This document shows, in pieces, positions 1-8,495 of a stretch of 64,000 nucleotides of DNA. This DNA is from CAWCGU01 sp963795195 (lineage in GTDB: Bacteria; Actinomycetota; Thermoleophilia; Solirubrobacterales; 70-9), in assembly GCA_963795195.1 (NCBI GenBank), contig CAWCGU010000006.1, positions 620,001 through 684,000 of the forward strand. The letters run 5' to 3'. A model generated the notes under the pieces. It did no database searches. It was not told where the DNA came from and saw nothing but the letters and a program-made list of their open reading frames with translations. Positions within the stretch are counted from its first letter, which is position 1, and each line of letters opens with the position of its first letter. Made by a program: the position numbers and the translations under genes.

Positions 1-2034
1 CTCGGGAAGCCGCGGCGGCTCGAATGCACGCTCCAGCGTCCGGGCAACCTCCTTCTGTTGCCTGTAAAGGCGGGCATTCTCGACGGCGGTACCGGCGCGT
101 CGCGCGAGCTCCTCGGCGACCTCGAGGTCGTGCTCGTCGAAGCGCCTCTGCGACTCGGCGGTGACGAAGGTGATCACCCCGGCGGTCTCGCCGGCGACAT
201 GCATCGGCACCATGATCACCGAGCGCAGACCGATGCTGCGAACGAGTTCGTAGTGCTCGGCGTCCTGGGCCCCGGCGCGAAGCAGCTCGTCGGGAAGCTC
301 CTGCATCATCTGAGGCTCCCCGGTGGCAAGAACCTCACCCGCACCCGGAGCATCCATCGAACTGGGGTAGCGGGCTCGAATCCGGTTCGCGAACTCGATC
401 TTCTCGGGATCGACGTGCGCAATCGCAACCTGGTCGAAGATCCTGTTATCGCCCGGCACGTTGACAGCACACCAGTCGGCGAATCGCGGAACCGCCATCT
501 CGGCGACCTGCTGAAGCGTTTGCTCGTAGTCCAATGAGGACGCCAGGATGCGACCGGCCTCCGCCAGCAGGCGCTGCCGGAGCTCCGCTCGTTTGGTCTC
601 CGTAACGTCCTCCATGATGTTGACCGCGAGACGCGGACCCTCGCCGTCGTCGCCGCCTACGCCGGTCGCCTTGACCATCCGCCAGCGTTCCTCGCCGGTG
701 CGGCGATTGACTGCCCTGACCAGGAGCGGCTCGACCGTTTCGCCCCTCAGGGCCTGGCGCCCAGGGAGGCGGTCGACATCGAGCGGTCCGCCGTCCTCGG
801 TCTCGGTCTGAAAGCGTGCGACGAGTTCCTCGTTCGGGGTCCTCAGGAGCTCCTCGGGGTCTGCGGCGTCCAGCAGCTCGGCGGCGGCCTGGTTGGCGTA
901 GACGAGGCGGCCGGACGCGTCCTGCACGGTGACCGCGTCGGCAAGGCTGGCGAGGACAGCGTCGAGACGCTGCTCGACGCTGCTGAGCTCTCTGAACAGT
1001 CCGGCATTGTCGAGGGCCAGCGAGACCCGGCCGGCCAGGATCGCCAAGAACCTGAAGTCGTCGTTCCCGAGCCGGCGCCCGGAGTCGGCAGTGATCAACG
1101 TCAACGCGCCCAGCGCGCGGTCGCCCACTGCAAGGGGGACCACGATCACAGACCGCGGCGAGATCTCCCTCAACCGGCCCAGGTCATCGTCGTCGTGGGC
1201 GAGACCCCGCAGGACGTCGTCTTCGACATCGACCAGCATCTGGGGCTCGCCCGACGCAAGGGCCCTCGTGGATCCCGTCGGCGCGTCCGGCGGCGACAGG
1301 CGGCGCGAACCGATCACCGCTTCGAGCCACTCGGCTCGCTGACCGTGTGCTCTGACCAGGGCCCGCCCCGGCGTTCCGTCGCGAACCACGTCGAAGATGC
1401 AGATGTCCCCGAACGTCGGAACCAGTTCGTCGGCCAGCATGCCCAGGGCCGTCTCCAGCGGCAGCGTTCCGTCCATCACATCAGCCACCGCCGCGAGTAC
1501 ACCGAGCTCACGGCCGGCAAGTTCCACTCGAATGCGAATGACGACGACGACGATCGAGACGAATGAGCCGATTGCCACGGCAACGGCGGTCACGTAGTAG
1601 CCCGACGTCGCGAAGCTGTCATTCCAGAAGCCGCTCAGCAGGGCGAGCGTGATCGCGAGCCCGCCCACGGCGGCGACCCAGCGCAAGGGCGCAACGAAGG
1701 CCAGCAGCAGCGGTGGCAGCAAGAACGCGGAGACGATCGTTGTCGCCGGCCGCTCAGCGTCAAGCCCGGCGATGGCCACGAGCAGCACCACCGCGATCGC
1801 GGGACCCAGCCAGGAGTTGGTGCGAAGCCATGCCGGCATCCGCGGAAGGCGAGCGGAGCGCTCAAGGTCACCTGGGGGAGTCGCAGCGCTCAATGCCTTC
1901 GAAGTCTTTCTCGCCCCTGCAGCGATCTTAAGCGCTTCGCCGGGTTCGTGCGAGGGACGGCCCGTCGTGGACGAGAAGCGGGCGACTCCGGCTCTGTCGT
2001 TTGTTGAGGCCGGCGCCGGGTAGTGGTTCGGCAT
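1..2034 (-). CDS. Membrane-bound GAF-PAS-GAF sensor, probable SpoIIE/PP2C phosphatase (C-terminus outside window)
   Basis: The minus strand is open from the ATG at 2034 to base 1 and continues past the left edge. Read in that frame, residues about 65-135 hold three to four hydrophobic segments (for example around AIAVVLLVAIAGL). A GAF domain follows at about 165-340, then a PAS domain (about 345-480, ending in a DVTETKRAEL-type linker), then a second GAF domain (about 500-650, ending AGTAVENARLYRQQ). The last residues, ARTLERAFEPPRLPE, match the linker that normally precedes a SpoIIE-type PP2C phosphatase, so the likely output is Ser phosphatase control of an anti-sigma pathway. That output domain is not in the window and is inferred. 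The start is uncertain: no good ribosome site precedes the ATG at 2034. A TTG at 1893 or an ATG at 1839, just before the membrane segments, are alternatives that avoid overlap with the divergent gene. Confidence 0.8.
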   Translation of the reverse strand, partial: MPNHYPAPASTNDRAGVARFSSTTGRPSHEPGEALKIAAGARKTSKALSAATPPGDLERSARLPRMPAWLRTNSWLGPAIAVVLLVAIAGLDAERPATTIVSAFLLPPLLLAFVAPLRWVAAVGGLAITLALLSGFWNDSFATSGYYVTAVAVAIGSFVSIVVVVIRIRVELAGRELGVLAAVADVMDGTLPLETALGMLADELVPTFGDICIFDVVRDGTPGRALVRAHGQRAEWLEAVIGSRRLSPPDAPTGSTRALASGEPQMLVDVEDDVLRGLAHDDDDLGRLREISPRSVIVVPLAVGDRALGALTLITADSGRRLGNDDFRFLAILAGRVSLALDNAGLFRELSSVEQRLDAVLASLADAVTVQDASGRLVYANQAAAELLDAADPEELLRTPNEELVARFQTETEDGGPLDVDRLPGRQALRGETVEPLLVRAVNRRTGEERWRMVKATGVGGDDGEGPRLAVNIMEDVTETKRAELRQRLLAEAGRILASSLDYEQTLQQVAEMAVPRFADWCAVNVPGDNRIFDQVAIAHVDPEKIEFANRIRARYPSSMDAPGAGEVLATGEPQMMQELPDELLRAGAQDAEHYELVRSIGLRSVIMVPMHVAGETAGVITFVTAESQRRFDEHDLEVAEELARRAGTAVENARLYRQQKEVARTLERAFEPPRLPE

Positions 2035-2530
2035 GGCAGAGAAGTCGATCGAGATTTATCTCAACGACCACCTCGGCGGGGCGATGCTCGGCACCAACTT
2101 GGCGAAGCAGATTCGCGATGAAACAGACGACCCCCGCTTGCGGGAGGTCATGGATGGCATCGCGACCGACATCGAGGAGGACCGCGACGTTCTGGTCGGC
2201 TTGATGGAAGCCCTCGACGTTACCCGCAATCCCGTAAAGCAGGTAACAGGATTCCTGGCTGAGAAGGCGAGCCGGATCAAGTTCAGCGGGCTTTCCTCAG
2301 GGGAGCCCGACCAGGGCCTGTTCATGGCCCTTGAGAGTCTGCGCTTGGGGGTCGCCGGAAAGAAGTCCCTCTGGCTGAGCCTCGCCGAAGTGCGCGAGCA
2401 ATACGCACCCCTGGCCGACCTGAATCTCGACGAGCTGATCCAGGGGGCGAACTCACAGGAGCTCGCTCTCGAAGAGGAGCGCATTCGGGCCGGCAGGCAT
2501 GCACTCGCCCGCCCAAACGTGCCCGCTTGA
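2033..2530 (+). CDS. Conserved hypothetical helical protein
   Basis: A 165-residue soluble protein starting MAEKSIEIYLNDHLGG. It looks almost entirely alpha-helical and acidic, with heptad-like stretches (DDPRLREVMDGIATDIEED, then LMEALDV) and no signal peptide or membrane segment. The composition resembles four-helix-bundle, ferritin-like stress proteins found in actinobacteria, but I see no clear ExxH metal-ligand pair and do not assign a function. The ATG overlaps the most upstream possible ATG of the divergent sensor gene on the other strand, which leaves little space for a promoter unless the sensor starts further in. A weak GGTAGTGG sequence precedes the start. Confidence 0.75.
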   Translation: MAEKSIEIYLNDHLGGAMLGTNLAKQIRDETDDPRLREVMDGIATDIEEDRDVLVGLMEALDVTRNPVKQVTGFLAEKASRIKFSGLSSGEPDQGLFMALESLRLGVAGKKSLWLSLAEVREQYAPLADLNLDELIQGANSQELALEEERIRAGRHALARPNVPA

Positions 2531-2583
2531 CCTCGGGCCGTGCCGCCGGCCGGCCGACAGCGGCACTCAGAGGCAAGACCCGC

Positions 2584-3681
2584 TCACGCGGGAGCCGCCT
2601 CAGGCGGGGCGCTCAGCTCGATCGTCTCACGCTCCAGCTGGCGCTCGCGACGGATCATGTAGCGGACGGTCACCAGCAGCAACAGGGTGATGCCCAGCCC
2701 GAAGACGGCGCCGAACTGGGACTCGATGAAGGCAAAGCTCTGGCCGATGAAGATCGAGACCAGCACTCCGCGCTCAAACCAGCGGTAGGCCTCGAGCCTG
2801 TCGCCGTTTCGCATCGCGATCAGCCCGATCACGACCAGGATCAGCGAGGCCACCGACGAGGCCAGGGTGGCGATGTTGATGAACGAGACGTGGTTGCCTC
2901 CGCGCGAAAGCAGTTCCAGCGGCGACCCGCCCTCCCCCACGACGAGTTCGTAGGAAAGCGACAGGCTGCCGAGACCGATCAGCGAGCTCACCGCCCAGAC
3001 CGTGTAGACGATGCCGACCCGCCGCGTGAAGCGAGGATCCTCGATCAGTTCGAAGTAGCGTGCCCGGACCGCCAGCCCGAGGCGCTTCAGCCGCCCCGGC
3101 TCCGGCAGCGGCAGCGCCTGGATCTCGAGCAGCAGACGCCGGACCGGCTCGGTCAGCGGGTCGCTCGGGTCGGCTCGGCTGATCAGCGCGATCGCTCGAC
3201 GGCGCTCACCCTCGTCGAGATCGTGGCGAGCAGCCTCGACAAGTGCCTCGACCGCGTTGACAAGGTACTCGCGCTGGCTGAACCCACGCCGGCGCTGCAT
3301 CGCGCGGGTCGCCATGTAGAGCGCGATGAAGATGATGTAGATCAGCGCCGCCGTCGGCTCGAAGAAGTAGTCGTTGTCCGAGGTGATGAACTTGCCGAGT
3401 TCGTCGATGAAGAAGCCGAAGCCCAGCCCGCCGACGACGGCTCCGGCCGTTCGCACAGTCCGGCCCAGGTAGCTGATCAGCATCAGCAGCCCGATCAGCA
3501 TCAGCAACCCGCCCCAGAGCAGGTGCGCGATGTGCAGCTTGCCGCCCCCGAGCTGCGGATAGTGGGTGAGGAAAAGCTGGAGGCGGATCACCAGGATCAT
3601 CACCACCGCCGAGACCAGGAACAGGTCCTGGAGGTCCCCGATGTCGACGTTGCGGATCGTGTTGCGCCAGCGCCGCCTCAC
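2584..3681 (-). CDS. Multi-pass membrane protein of unknown function
   Basis: A protein of about 365 residues starting at the GTG at 3681, which overlaps the TGA stop of the YceI-like gene (GTGA), so translation is probably coupled. It begins RRRWRNTIRNVDIGDLQDLF. Hydrophobic segments follow at about residues 20-40, 52-75 and 78-115 (with FGFFIDELGKF). A soluble middle part (about 140-210) is rich in Arg and Glu, and three more hydrophobic segments lie near the C-terminus before a charged tail. The open frame continues upstream to 4092, but that part is a shadow of the YceI gene. I do not recognise the family. Its place as third gene after an SDR and a YceI-like protein suggests a role at the envelope. 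Confidence 0.75.
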   Translation of the reverse strand: MRRRWRNTIRNVDIGDLQDLFLVSAVVMILVIRLQLFLTHYPQLGGGKLHIAHLLWGGLLMLIGLLMLISYLGRTVRTAGAVVGGLGFGFFIDELGKFITSDNDYFFEPTAALIYIIFIALYMATRAMQRRRGFSQREYLVNAVEALVEAARHDLDEGERRRAIALISRADPSDPLTEPVRRLLLEIQALPLPEPGRLKRLGLAVRARYFELIEDPRFTRRVGIVYTVWAVSSLIGLGSLSLSYELVVGEGGSPLELLSRGGNHVSFINIATLASSVASLILVVIGLIAMRNGDRLEAYRWFERGVLVSIFIGQSFAFIESQFGAVFGLGITLLLLVTVRYMIRRERQLERETIELSAPPEAAPA

Positions 3682-4211
3682 ACGCGAGCCTCGAATTCGA
3701 CATCGACGCGGTCGCGCACGCGCAGCGAGCCCATCATCGCGCTGTAGGGCTTGATTCCCCAGTCCGATTGCTCGAGGGCGGCGCTGGCGCTGATGCGGCC
3801 GTCGTCGCCCAACTCCAGCTCGAAGCTGATCGGATGAGAGCTGCCGGCCAGCTCCAAGCTCCCCTCCACCGACAGCTTGTCCCCCCGCGGCTGGGTTCGG
3901 GTGGATCGGAACCGGATCGGCTCCCCTTGCAGCACCTTGCCGTCGATAGTGCCGCGGATCTCGCGGCGGTCGCGGTCGCTCAGCGGCTTGACGCCGTGCA
4001 AGCCCTCGCGGACCTCGAGGGAACGCGAGTCGACCGTCAGCGTCACGACGGCGTCTTCGGATTCCGCTGAGATCTCGAGGGTCGCGTCCCATTCGGTCAC
4101 CTCGATCACGAGGTCATGTCCGGCCAGCTTTGCCAACCCGTCGCGATGGGTCTTGACGAGAAGGGATCCGTCTGCGGGGCCCAACTCGTAGGCGCCGGAA
4201 GGCCAGGGCAT
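3678..4211 (-). CDS. YceI-like (lipocalin-fold) domain protein
   Basis: A 177-residue protein with the features of the YceI family: an N-terminal GAYELGPADGSLLVKTHRDG strand pair, a central block ending in a HGVKPLSDRDRREI helix, and a C-terminal DWGIKPYSAMMGSLRVRDRV block. YceI proteins form a beta-barrel that binds isoprenoid or other lipid-like ligands. Many are periplasmic, but no signal peptide is visible here, so this copy is probably cytoplasmic. It starts five bases after the SDR stop and ends overlapping the start of the membrane-protein gene. The three form a tight operon, and the SDR may act on the hydrophobic ligand; that link is inference. Confidence 0.85.
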   Translation of the reverse strand: MPWPSGAYELGPADGSLLVKTHRDGLAKLAGHDLVIEVTEWDATLEISAESEDAVVTLTVDSRSLEVREGLHGVKPLSDRDRREIRGTIDGKVLQGEPIRFRSTRTQPRGDKLSVEGSLELAGSSHPISFELELGDDGRISASAALEQSDWGIKPYSAMMGSLRVRDRVDVEFEARV

Positions 4212-4216
4212 CGTGC

Positions 4217-5044
4217 TCAGCGGCGAACGAGCGGCTCGAGCCCGTTGATGACATCGAAGTAGCGGACGGGCAGGAGCCGGCTCAAGACCGAGAGCGCAAC
4301 CGCATCCGGGCCGACGAGGATGCGGCTGTTGCCTCTCTGCACCCCACGCTGGATGATCGCCGCAGCTTTGTCAGGCGATGTCCGGGCGACCTTCATGAAG
4401 TCGGCCCTCAGCGTGTCGTGATCGGTGTTGCCGCGGTCGTCCTGGTGGAAGCGCGCGTTGTCGACGATGTGGGTCGCGACGCCGCCGGGATGGACGCTCA
4501 CCGCTCGCACGCCGGTCTCGCGCAGTTCGTGGCGAAGCGACTCGGTGTAGCCGCGGACCGCGTGTTTGGAGGCGCAGTAGGCGCTCTGCGACGGGAACCC
4601 GATCAGCCCGAAGACGCTCGAGACGTTGACGATCGCGCCCGAGTTCTGCGCGACGAGGATCGGCAGGAAGGCGCGGGTTCCGTGAACCACTCCCCAAAAG
4701 TTGATGTCGATCACCCACTCGTCGTCCTCAGGGGCCGCGTCGTTGGCGAGCTGGGCGACGGTGACTCCGGCGTTGTTGAAGACCATCGCGATCGGTGCCG
4801 GCGCCCACTCGGCGACCTCGGCAGCGAAGGCCATCTGTGCGCCGCGATCGCGAACGTCGAGCTTGCGGGCCATCACCGGCCCGTCGATCATCGAGGCCGT
4901 CTCCTGGAGCCCGTCCTCGTCCCAGTCGGTGATTGCAACGGGGCAACCCTGCTTGGCAAGGCGCAGTGCGACCGCGCGGCCGATTCCGGACGCTGCACCG
5001 CTGATCGCCGCGGTTCGCCCCGCGACGCTGGTTCCCTTGGCCAC
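4217..5044 (-). CDS. Short-chain dehydrogenase/reductase
   Basis: Starting at the GTG at 5044, the protein has about 275 residues of classical SDR layout. It shows the TGxxxGIG-type cofactor loop as SGAASGIGRAVA, an acidic residue after beta-2 (TDWDEDG, favouring NAD), NNAG as FNNAGVTV, the catalytic Ser in NVSSVFG, and YCASK for the Tyr/Lys pair. A C-terminal extension (about residues 215-275, ending LPVRYFDVINGLEPLVRR) is typical of the acyl/retinol-type SDR family. The substrate is unknown. The open frame extends to 5278, but that part is antisense to the divergent transporter gene and has no domain signature. First gene of a three-gene operon; the gap to the divergent transporter start is about 58 bases. 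Confidence 0.85.
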   Translation of the reverse strand: MAKGTSVAGRTAAISGAASGIGRAVALRLAKQGCPVAITDWDEDGLQETASMIDGPVMARKLDVRDRGAQMAFAAEVAEWAPAPIAMVFNNAGVTVAQLANDAAPEDDEWVIDINFWGVVHGTRAFLPILVAQNSGAIVNVSSVFGLIGFPSQSAYCASKHAVRGYTESLRHELRETGVRAVSVHPGGVATHIVDNARFHQDDRGNTDHDTLRADFMKVARTSPDKAAAIIQRGVQRGNSRILVGPDAVALSVLSRLLPVRYFDVINGLEPLVRR

Positions 5045-5102
5045 GGCGCCAGGATACGCGCCGGTCTCGCGATCCCGGGCCGACCCTGATAGTTCTGTCG
5101 CG

Positions 5103-6281
5103 ATGACGAACGAGGACTCCCGGAACAAGTCGGGCCCGGGATCCGACTCGCCGGGCGCGATCTTCCGCCGCTTTATGAAGTTCGGGGCACTCGCCTGGGG
5201 CGGTCCAGCAGCACAGATCGCGATGATCAAGCGCGAGTGCGTCGACGAACTGGGCTGGGTCTCAGAGGAAACCTTCAAGAAGACCCTCGCCGTTTACCAG
5301 GTCCTGCCGGGGCCGGAGGCCCACGAGCTCTGCGTCTACTTCGGGCGCCTGCGCGGCGGCAAGATCGGTGGATTCCTGGCGGGATTCGGGTTCATGCTGC
5401 CGGGCTTCTCGCTGATGCTCGCCCTCTCGATCCTCTACGTCGAGGCGGACCTCTCCGACGACCTCGACGAGCTCTTCTACGGGCTCAGCGCCGCGGTCGG
5501 GGCGATCGTCGCTCGCGCCGTCGTACGGCTCAGCGGGATATTCATCACCGACATCCCGCTGGGAGTGATCGCCGTCGCCGCGTTCGCGCTGACGTTGAGT
5601 GTCGACGCGACCTTCGTGCTCATCCTGCTCGGGGCGGGCCTCGTCTATGAGCTCTGGACAAATGCCCGGCGCTGGACCGGAAGCGCGGGGTCATTTACGC
5701 TGAGTCCGCTCGCGCTCGCGCTCGTCCTCAGCGGCGCGATCACGGTCTCGCTGACGGCGGAGATCTTCGGGGAGGGGCTGAAGGCTGGGCTGCTGACCTT
5801 CGGCGGCGCCTTCACCGTGATTCCTTTCCTGCAGGAGGCTTCGGTCGACGTCCATCGCTGGCTGACCGACAGCCAGTTCGTTGACGGCCTCGCGATCAGC
5901 AGCGTGCTGCCCGCGCCGATGGTGATCTTTTCCACCTTCGTCGGCTATCTGGCCGGCGGCCTCGCCGGCGCCCTTGCGATGACCGTGGGGATCTTCATCC
6001 CAGCCTTCGTCTTCCCGATCTTCCTCCACCGCTGGTTCGTCGCTGTGGCCGAGAACAAGCGCATCCGACCGTTCCTGCTCGGGGTCGCCGCCGGAGTGAT
6101 CGGGCTGATCGCTGCGGTGACGATCGACATCATCGACGCGGGCGTTGTCGACGGCTGGACGGCCGCGCTCGCGATCGGCGCCTTTCTGGCCCTCAACCGC
6201 TGGCACGCGAAGCTGACGGTCCTCTACGTGGTCCTCGGCTGCGGGCTGGTCGGGGCCGGGCTCCAGCTGACGCTGCTTTAA
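5103..6281 (+). CDS. chrA: Chromate transporter family protein (ChrA-like)
   Basis: A 392-residue membrane protein with the duplicated CHR domain of long-chain ChrA transporters. The first half carries the signature around FGALAWGGPAAQI and YQVLPGPEAHEL. The second carries GLLTFGGAFTVIPFLQ and ISSVLPAPMVIFSTF. About ten to twelve hydrophobic segments can be seen. Family members export chromate in exchange for sulfate or act as anion transporters of unknown specificity; here the substrate is not proven. The ATG at 5103 was chosen because it begins just before the first family motif; the frame is open further upstream, but that part is antisense to the SDR. No chrB-like regulator is next to it. 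Confidence 0.88.
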   Translation: MTNEDSRNKSGPGSDSPGAIFRRFMKFGALAWGGPAAQIAMIKRECVDELGWVSEETFKKTLAVYQVLPGPEAHELCVYFGRLRGGKIGGFLAGFGFMLPGFSLMLALSILYVEADLSDDLDELFYGLSAAVGAIVARAVVRLSGIFITDIPLGVIAVAAFALTLSVDATFVLILLGAGLVYELWTNARRWTGSAGSFTLSPLALALVLSGAITVSLTAEIFGEGLKAGLLTFGGAFTVIPFLQEASVDVHRWLTDSQFVDGLAISSVLPAPMVIFSTFVGYLAGGLAGALAMTVGIFIPAFVFPIFLHRWFVAVAENKRIRPFLLGVAAGVIGLIAAVTIDIIDAGVVDGWTAALAIGAFLALNRWHAKLTVLYVVLGCGLVGAGLQLTLL

Positions 6282-6293
6282 CGGAGCCCGCCC

Positions 6294-6902
6294 TCAGGCC
6301 GCCTGACCGAGAACCGCCAGCATGCAGCGCCGGGCGCGGGCGCTGGCTCCCGGTTCGCCCAGCTGGATCGCCTGGCTGGCTGCGGAGGCAAGGGCGTAAA
6401 GCGAGAAGGCCACGTCCGCGGGCTTTGTGTCCGGTGGCAGATCGCCGGCCGCGATGGCTGTGCCGACGTCTGCTTCCAACGCCGCGTGCATGCGCCTTCG
6501 TGCCTGGACAACGGCATCGCGCAACAGGCCTGGCCTGGCGTCGAACTCGATCGTCGCGGTGGTCACGAAGCAGCCCCCCGGCAGCACGCGGCGTCGGTGG
6601 TAGGCAATCCAGCGATCGATCAGGGCCAGTAAACGTGGAAGCCCGGCCTCGCGAGCGGCGACCGGCTGCCAGACCTCACGCGTGAAGCGCGCAACGGCTT
6701 CGTCGAAGGCTGCCGCCTGGAGCTGCTGCTTACTCCCGAACAGTCCGTGCAGGCCGCTCTTGCTCATCGACAGCTCCTCGGCCAGCCGCCCGATCGTCAG
6801 CCCCTCGAGGCCGTCGACGGAGGCGCGGCGCACGGCGACTTCGAGAACTTCGGCGCGGGTGTCGGCGACAGCGGTGGCAGATCGGCGCGGCATTGTCGGC
6901 AT
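6294..6902 (-). CDS. TetR/AcrR-family transcriptional repressor
   Basis: About 200 residues (start at ATG 6902, or ATG 6893 three residues later). The N-terminal helix-turn-helix is typical: TRAEVLEVAVRRASVDGLEG, then LTIGRLAEELSMSKSGLHGLFGSK. The C-terminal ligand-binding half carries GGCFVTTATIEFDARPG, found in the TetR C-terminal type with that Cys-Phe motif. It is divergent from the metallo-hydrolase gene at 6967, and a perfect 16-bp palindrome lies directly upstream of both. It most likely represses itself and the hydrolase; the inducer is unknown. The frame is open upstream to 7142, but that part is antisense to the hydrolase. Confidence 0.9.
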   Translation of the reverse strand: MPTMPRRSATAVADTRAEVLEVAVRRASVDGLEGLTIGRLAEELSMSKSGLHGLFGSKQQLQAAAFDEAVARFTREVWQPVAAREAGLPRLLALIDRWIAYHRRRVLPGGCFVTTATIEFDARPGLLRDAVVQARRRMHAALEADVGTAIAAGDLPPDTKPADVAFSLYALASAASQAIQLGEPGASARARRCMLAVLGQAA

Positions 6903-6910
6903 GATATCGT

Positions 6911-6926
6911 ACGAACGATCGTTCGT
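6911..6926. promoter_or_regulatory. Perfect palindrome, likely TetR operator
   Basis: The sequence ACGAACGATCGTTCGT is a perfect 16-bp inverted repeat nine bases upstream of the TetR start and about 40 bases upstream of the hydrolase start. This is the usual place and shape for the operator of a divergently transcribed TetR pair. Binding is inferred. Confidence 0.8.
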
Positions 6927-6929
6927 TAA

Positions 6930-6945
6930 ACACACACACACACAC
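6930..6945. repeat. (AC)8 dinucleotide repeat
   Basis: Eight uninterrupted AC units lie between the TetR operator and the ribosome-binding site of the hydrolase, followed by a short GACAGAGAGA run. Length change here would alter the operator-to-start distance by two bases at a time without touching a reading frame. Simple repeats of this length are unusual in DNA this rich in GC. Confidence 0.85.
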
Positions 6946-6966
6946 GACAGAGAGAATGGAGATGAG

Positions 6967-7749
6967 ATGCAGGCGAGATGGCTGGGCTGGGCGGGCGTGG
7001 AGATCGAACACGAGGGCGAGACGCTCGTCATCGATCCGCTGCTTGATCCCGCGGCGACCTTTGCCGGCTTCGGTGCCCTGGCGCGAGAGGTTGAGCTTCC
7101 GGCGGTCGTGGCGCCGGCCGGCGGCGCGGTCGCCGGTCTCACCAGCCACCTTCACCGCGATCACACCGACGCCGGCGCGCTCATGCGGGCGCTGGCCCCC
7201 GGCGCCACGGTGCACCACCCCACTCCGGCCGAGGACGTAAACCTGGCCGTTGCCCAGGCCGAGCACGAGCTGGCTGCCAGCGGACTGGCGCGACGCACCG
7301 TTGTCTTCTGGGACTCGATTTCGATAGGCCCGTTCGAGTGCACGGCCCTGCCGGCGGTCGATGGACTCGGGGATCCCCAGGTCTCGTGGCTTGTCGCGGC
7401 GGGCGGCCGCAGCGTGCTGCATCTCGGCGACACGATCTTTCACGGCGCCTGGTGGCAGCTGGCCCGCCGAGCCGGGCCCTTCGAGGTCGTCTTCGCCCCG
7501 ATCAACGGGGCGGTCGTCGATTTCCCGCACCAGCAGCCCGCCAGCCCGCTGCCGGCCGCGATGGAACCAGAGCAGGCGGCGCTGGCCGGTGAACTGCTGG
7601 CAGCGAGAACGGTCGTGCCGATGCACTACGGCGGCTTTGAGTTCGAGCCCCACTACCGGCCGGTTCGCGACGCCCGCAAGCGCTTTGAGGAGTCGGCGAA
7701 GAGCCGTCCCTATTCGGCGCTGTCGCTTGCTCCCGGTGAATCCGTCTGA
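6967..7749 (+). CDS. Metallo-beta-lactamase-fold metal-dependent hydrolase (UlaG-like)
   Basis: 260 residues with the compact MBL layout: WLGWAGVEIEHEGETLVIDP at the start, the metal motif as TSHLHRDHTDAG (HxHxDH form), DTIFHG for the bridging Asp region, and MHYGGFEF for the last His. This arrangement is typical of UlaG-like lactonase or phosphodiesterase proteins; the substrate cannot be read. A GGAG sequence about five bases upstream supports the ATG at 6967. Expression is probably controlled by the divergent TetR gene. Its 3' end overlaps the convergent tatC by about 40 bases. Confidence 0.87.
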   Translation: MQARWLGWAGVEIEHEGETLVIDPLLDPAATFAGFGALAREVELPAVVAPAGGAVAGLTSHLHRDHTDAGALMRALAPGATVHHPTPAEDVNLAVAQAEHELAASGLARRTVVFWDSISIGPFECTALPAVDGLGDPQVSWLVAAGGRSVLHLGDTIFHGAWWQLARRAGPFEVVFAPINGAVVDFPHQQPASPLPAAMEPEQAALAGELLAARTVVPMHYGGFEFEPHYRPVRDARKRFEESAKSRPYSALSLAPGESV

Positions 7750-8486
7750 CCGGCAGGCTTGCCGTAGCGCTTGGCCAGCTGGATCGACCCCTCGTAGAGA
7801 AGCAGCAACGGGACCATGATCATGAACATGCTGACCGGGTCGCCGCCCGGTGCCGCCGCGGAGACGACCGCGATCACAACGATCGCGTAGCGCCGCGAGG
7901 CGGCGAGCTGCGCGGGCGTGGCTATCCCCAAGCGAGCGACCGAGAGGACCGCGACGGGAATCTGGAAGAGCACGCCCATCGAAAGCAGCAGCATCCCGAA
8001 GAACGAGTAGTACTCCGCCGCCCGCACCTGAATGTTGAACTCGTCACCGTTGAAATTCAGCAGAAACTCGACGGCCGTCGGCAGGACCAGGAAGTAGGCG
8101 AAGAGCACACCGGAGATGAAGAGGAACGGGATCGCGATCAGGAAAGGCCGCACAACCCGCTTCTCCATCGCTGAGAGCGCAGGCAGAACGAAGGCGCCGA
8201 CCTGCCAGAGGACGAACGGCAGCGCCAGGATCATCGCCCCGTAGGCGGAAACCTGGACCGTCGTGAGGAACGGCTCGGTCACGCCGAAGGTGGTCGGCAG
8301 CTTGTCCACCGGCAGCGGTTCGTTAGCGATCTCGAGCAGGCTCGGGTTCTGCCAAAAGCAGAACGCGAAGGCAACGCCGACCGCGAACAGCACGACGATG
8401 ATTCGCGTACGCAGCTCGTCGAGGTGCGCGACGAGCGTCAGGCGGTCGTCAAAGCTGGCCGGCGCCAGCCGGCGAAGCACGGGCAC
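7710..8486 (-). CDS. tatC: Sec-independent protein translocase TatC
   Basis: 258 residues with six membrane segments and TatC landmarks: LVAHLDELRTRI at the N-terminus, the VTEPFLTTVQVSAYGAMILA block, FVLPALSAMEKRVVRPF, and the AAPGGDPVSMFMIMVPLLLL segment near the C-terminus. TatC recognises twin-arginine signal peptides and with TatA moves folded proteins across the inner membrane. tatA lies nine bases upstream in the same direction, and a Tat-signal ferritin-like gene sits next door, divergent. Confidence 0.96.
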   Translation of the reverse strand: MPVLRRLAPASFDDRLTLVAHLDELRTRIIVVLFAVGVAFAFCFWQNPSLLEIANEPLPVDKLPTTFGVTEPFLTTVQVSAYGAMILALPFVLWQVGAFVLPALSAMEKRVVRPFLIAIPFLFISGVLFAYFLVLPTAVEFLLNFNGDEFNIQVRAAEYYSFFGMLLLSMGVLFQIPVAVLSVARLGIATPAQLAASRRYAIVVIAVVSAAAPGGDPVSMFMIMVPLLLLYEGSIQLAKRYGKPAGQTDSPGASDSAE

Positions 8487-8495
8487 CTGACGGCC

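Noticed and set aside
58..1597. Several plus-strand open frames of 60-160 codons
   Set aside because: The minus strand has a single continuous frame with clear GAF-PAS-GAF sequence; the plus frames are its GC-rich shadows.
2527..3747. Plus-strand open frame of 406 codons
   Set aside because: Composition is Asp/Gln/Arg-rich without any domain, and it is antisense to the membrane-protein gene, which has clean hydrophobic segments.
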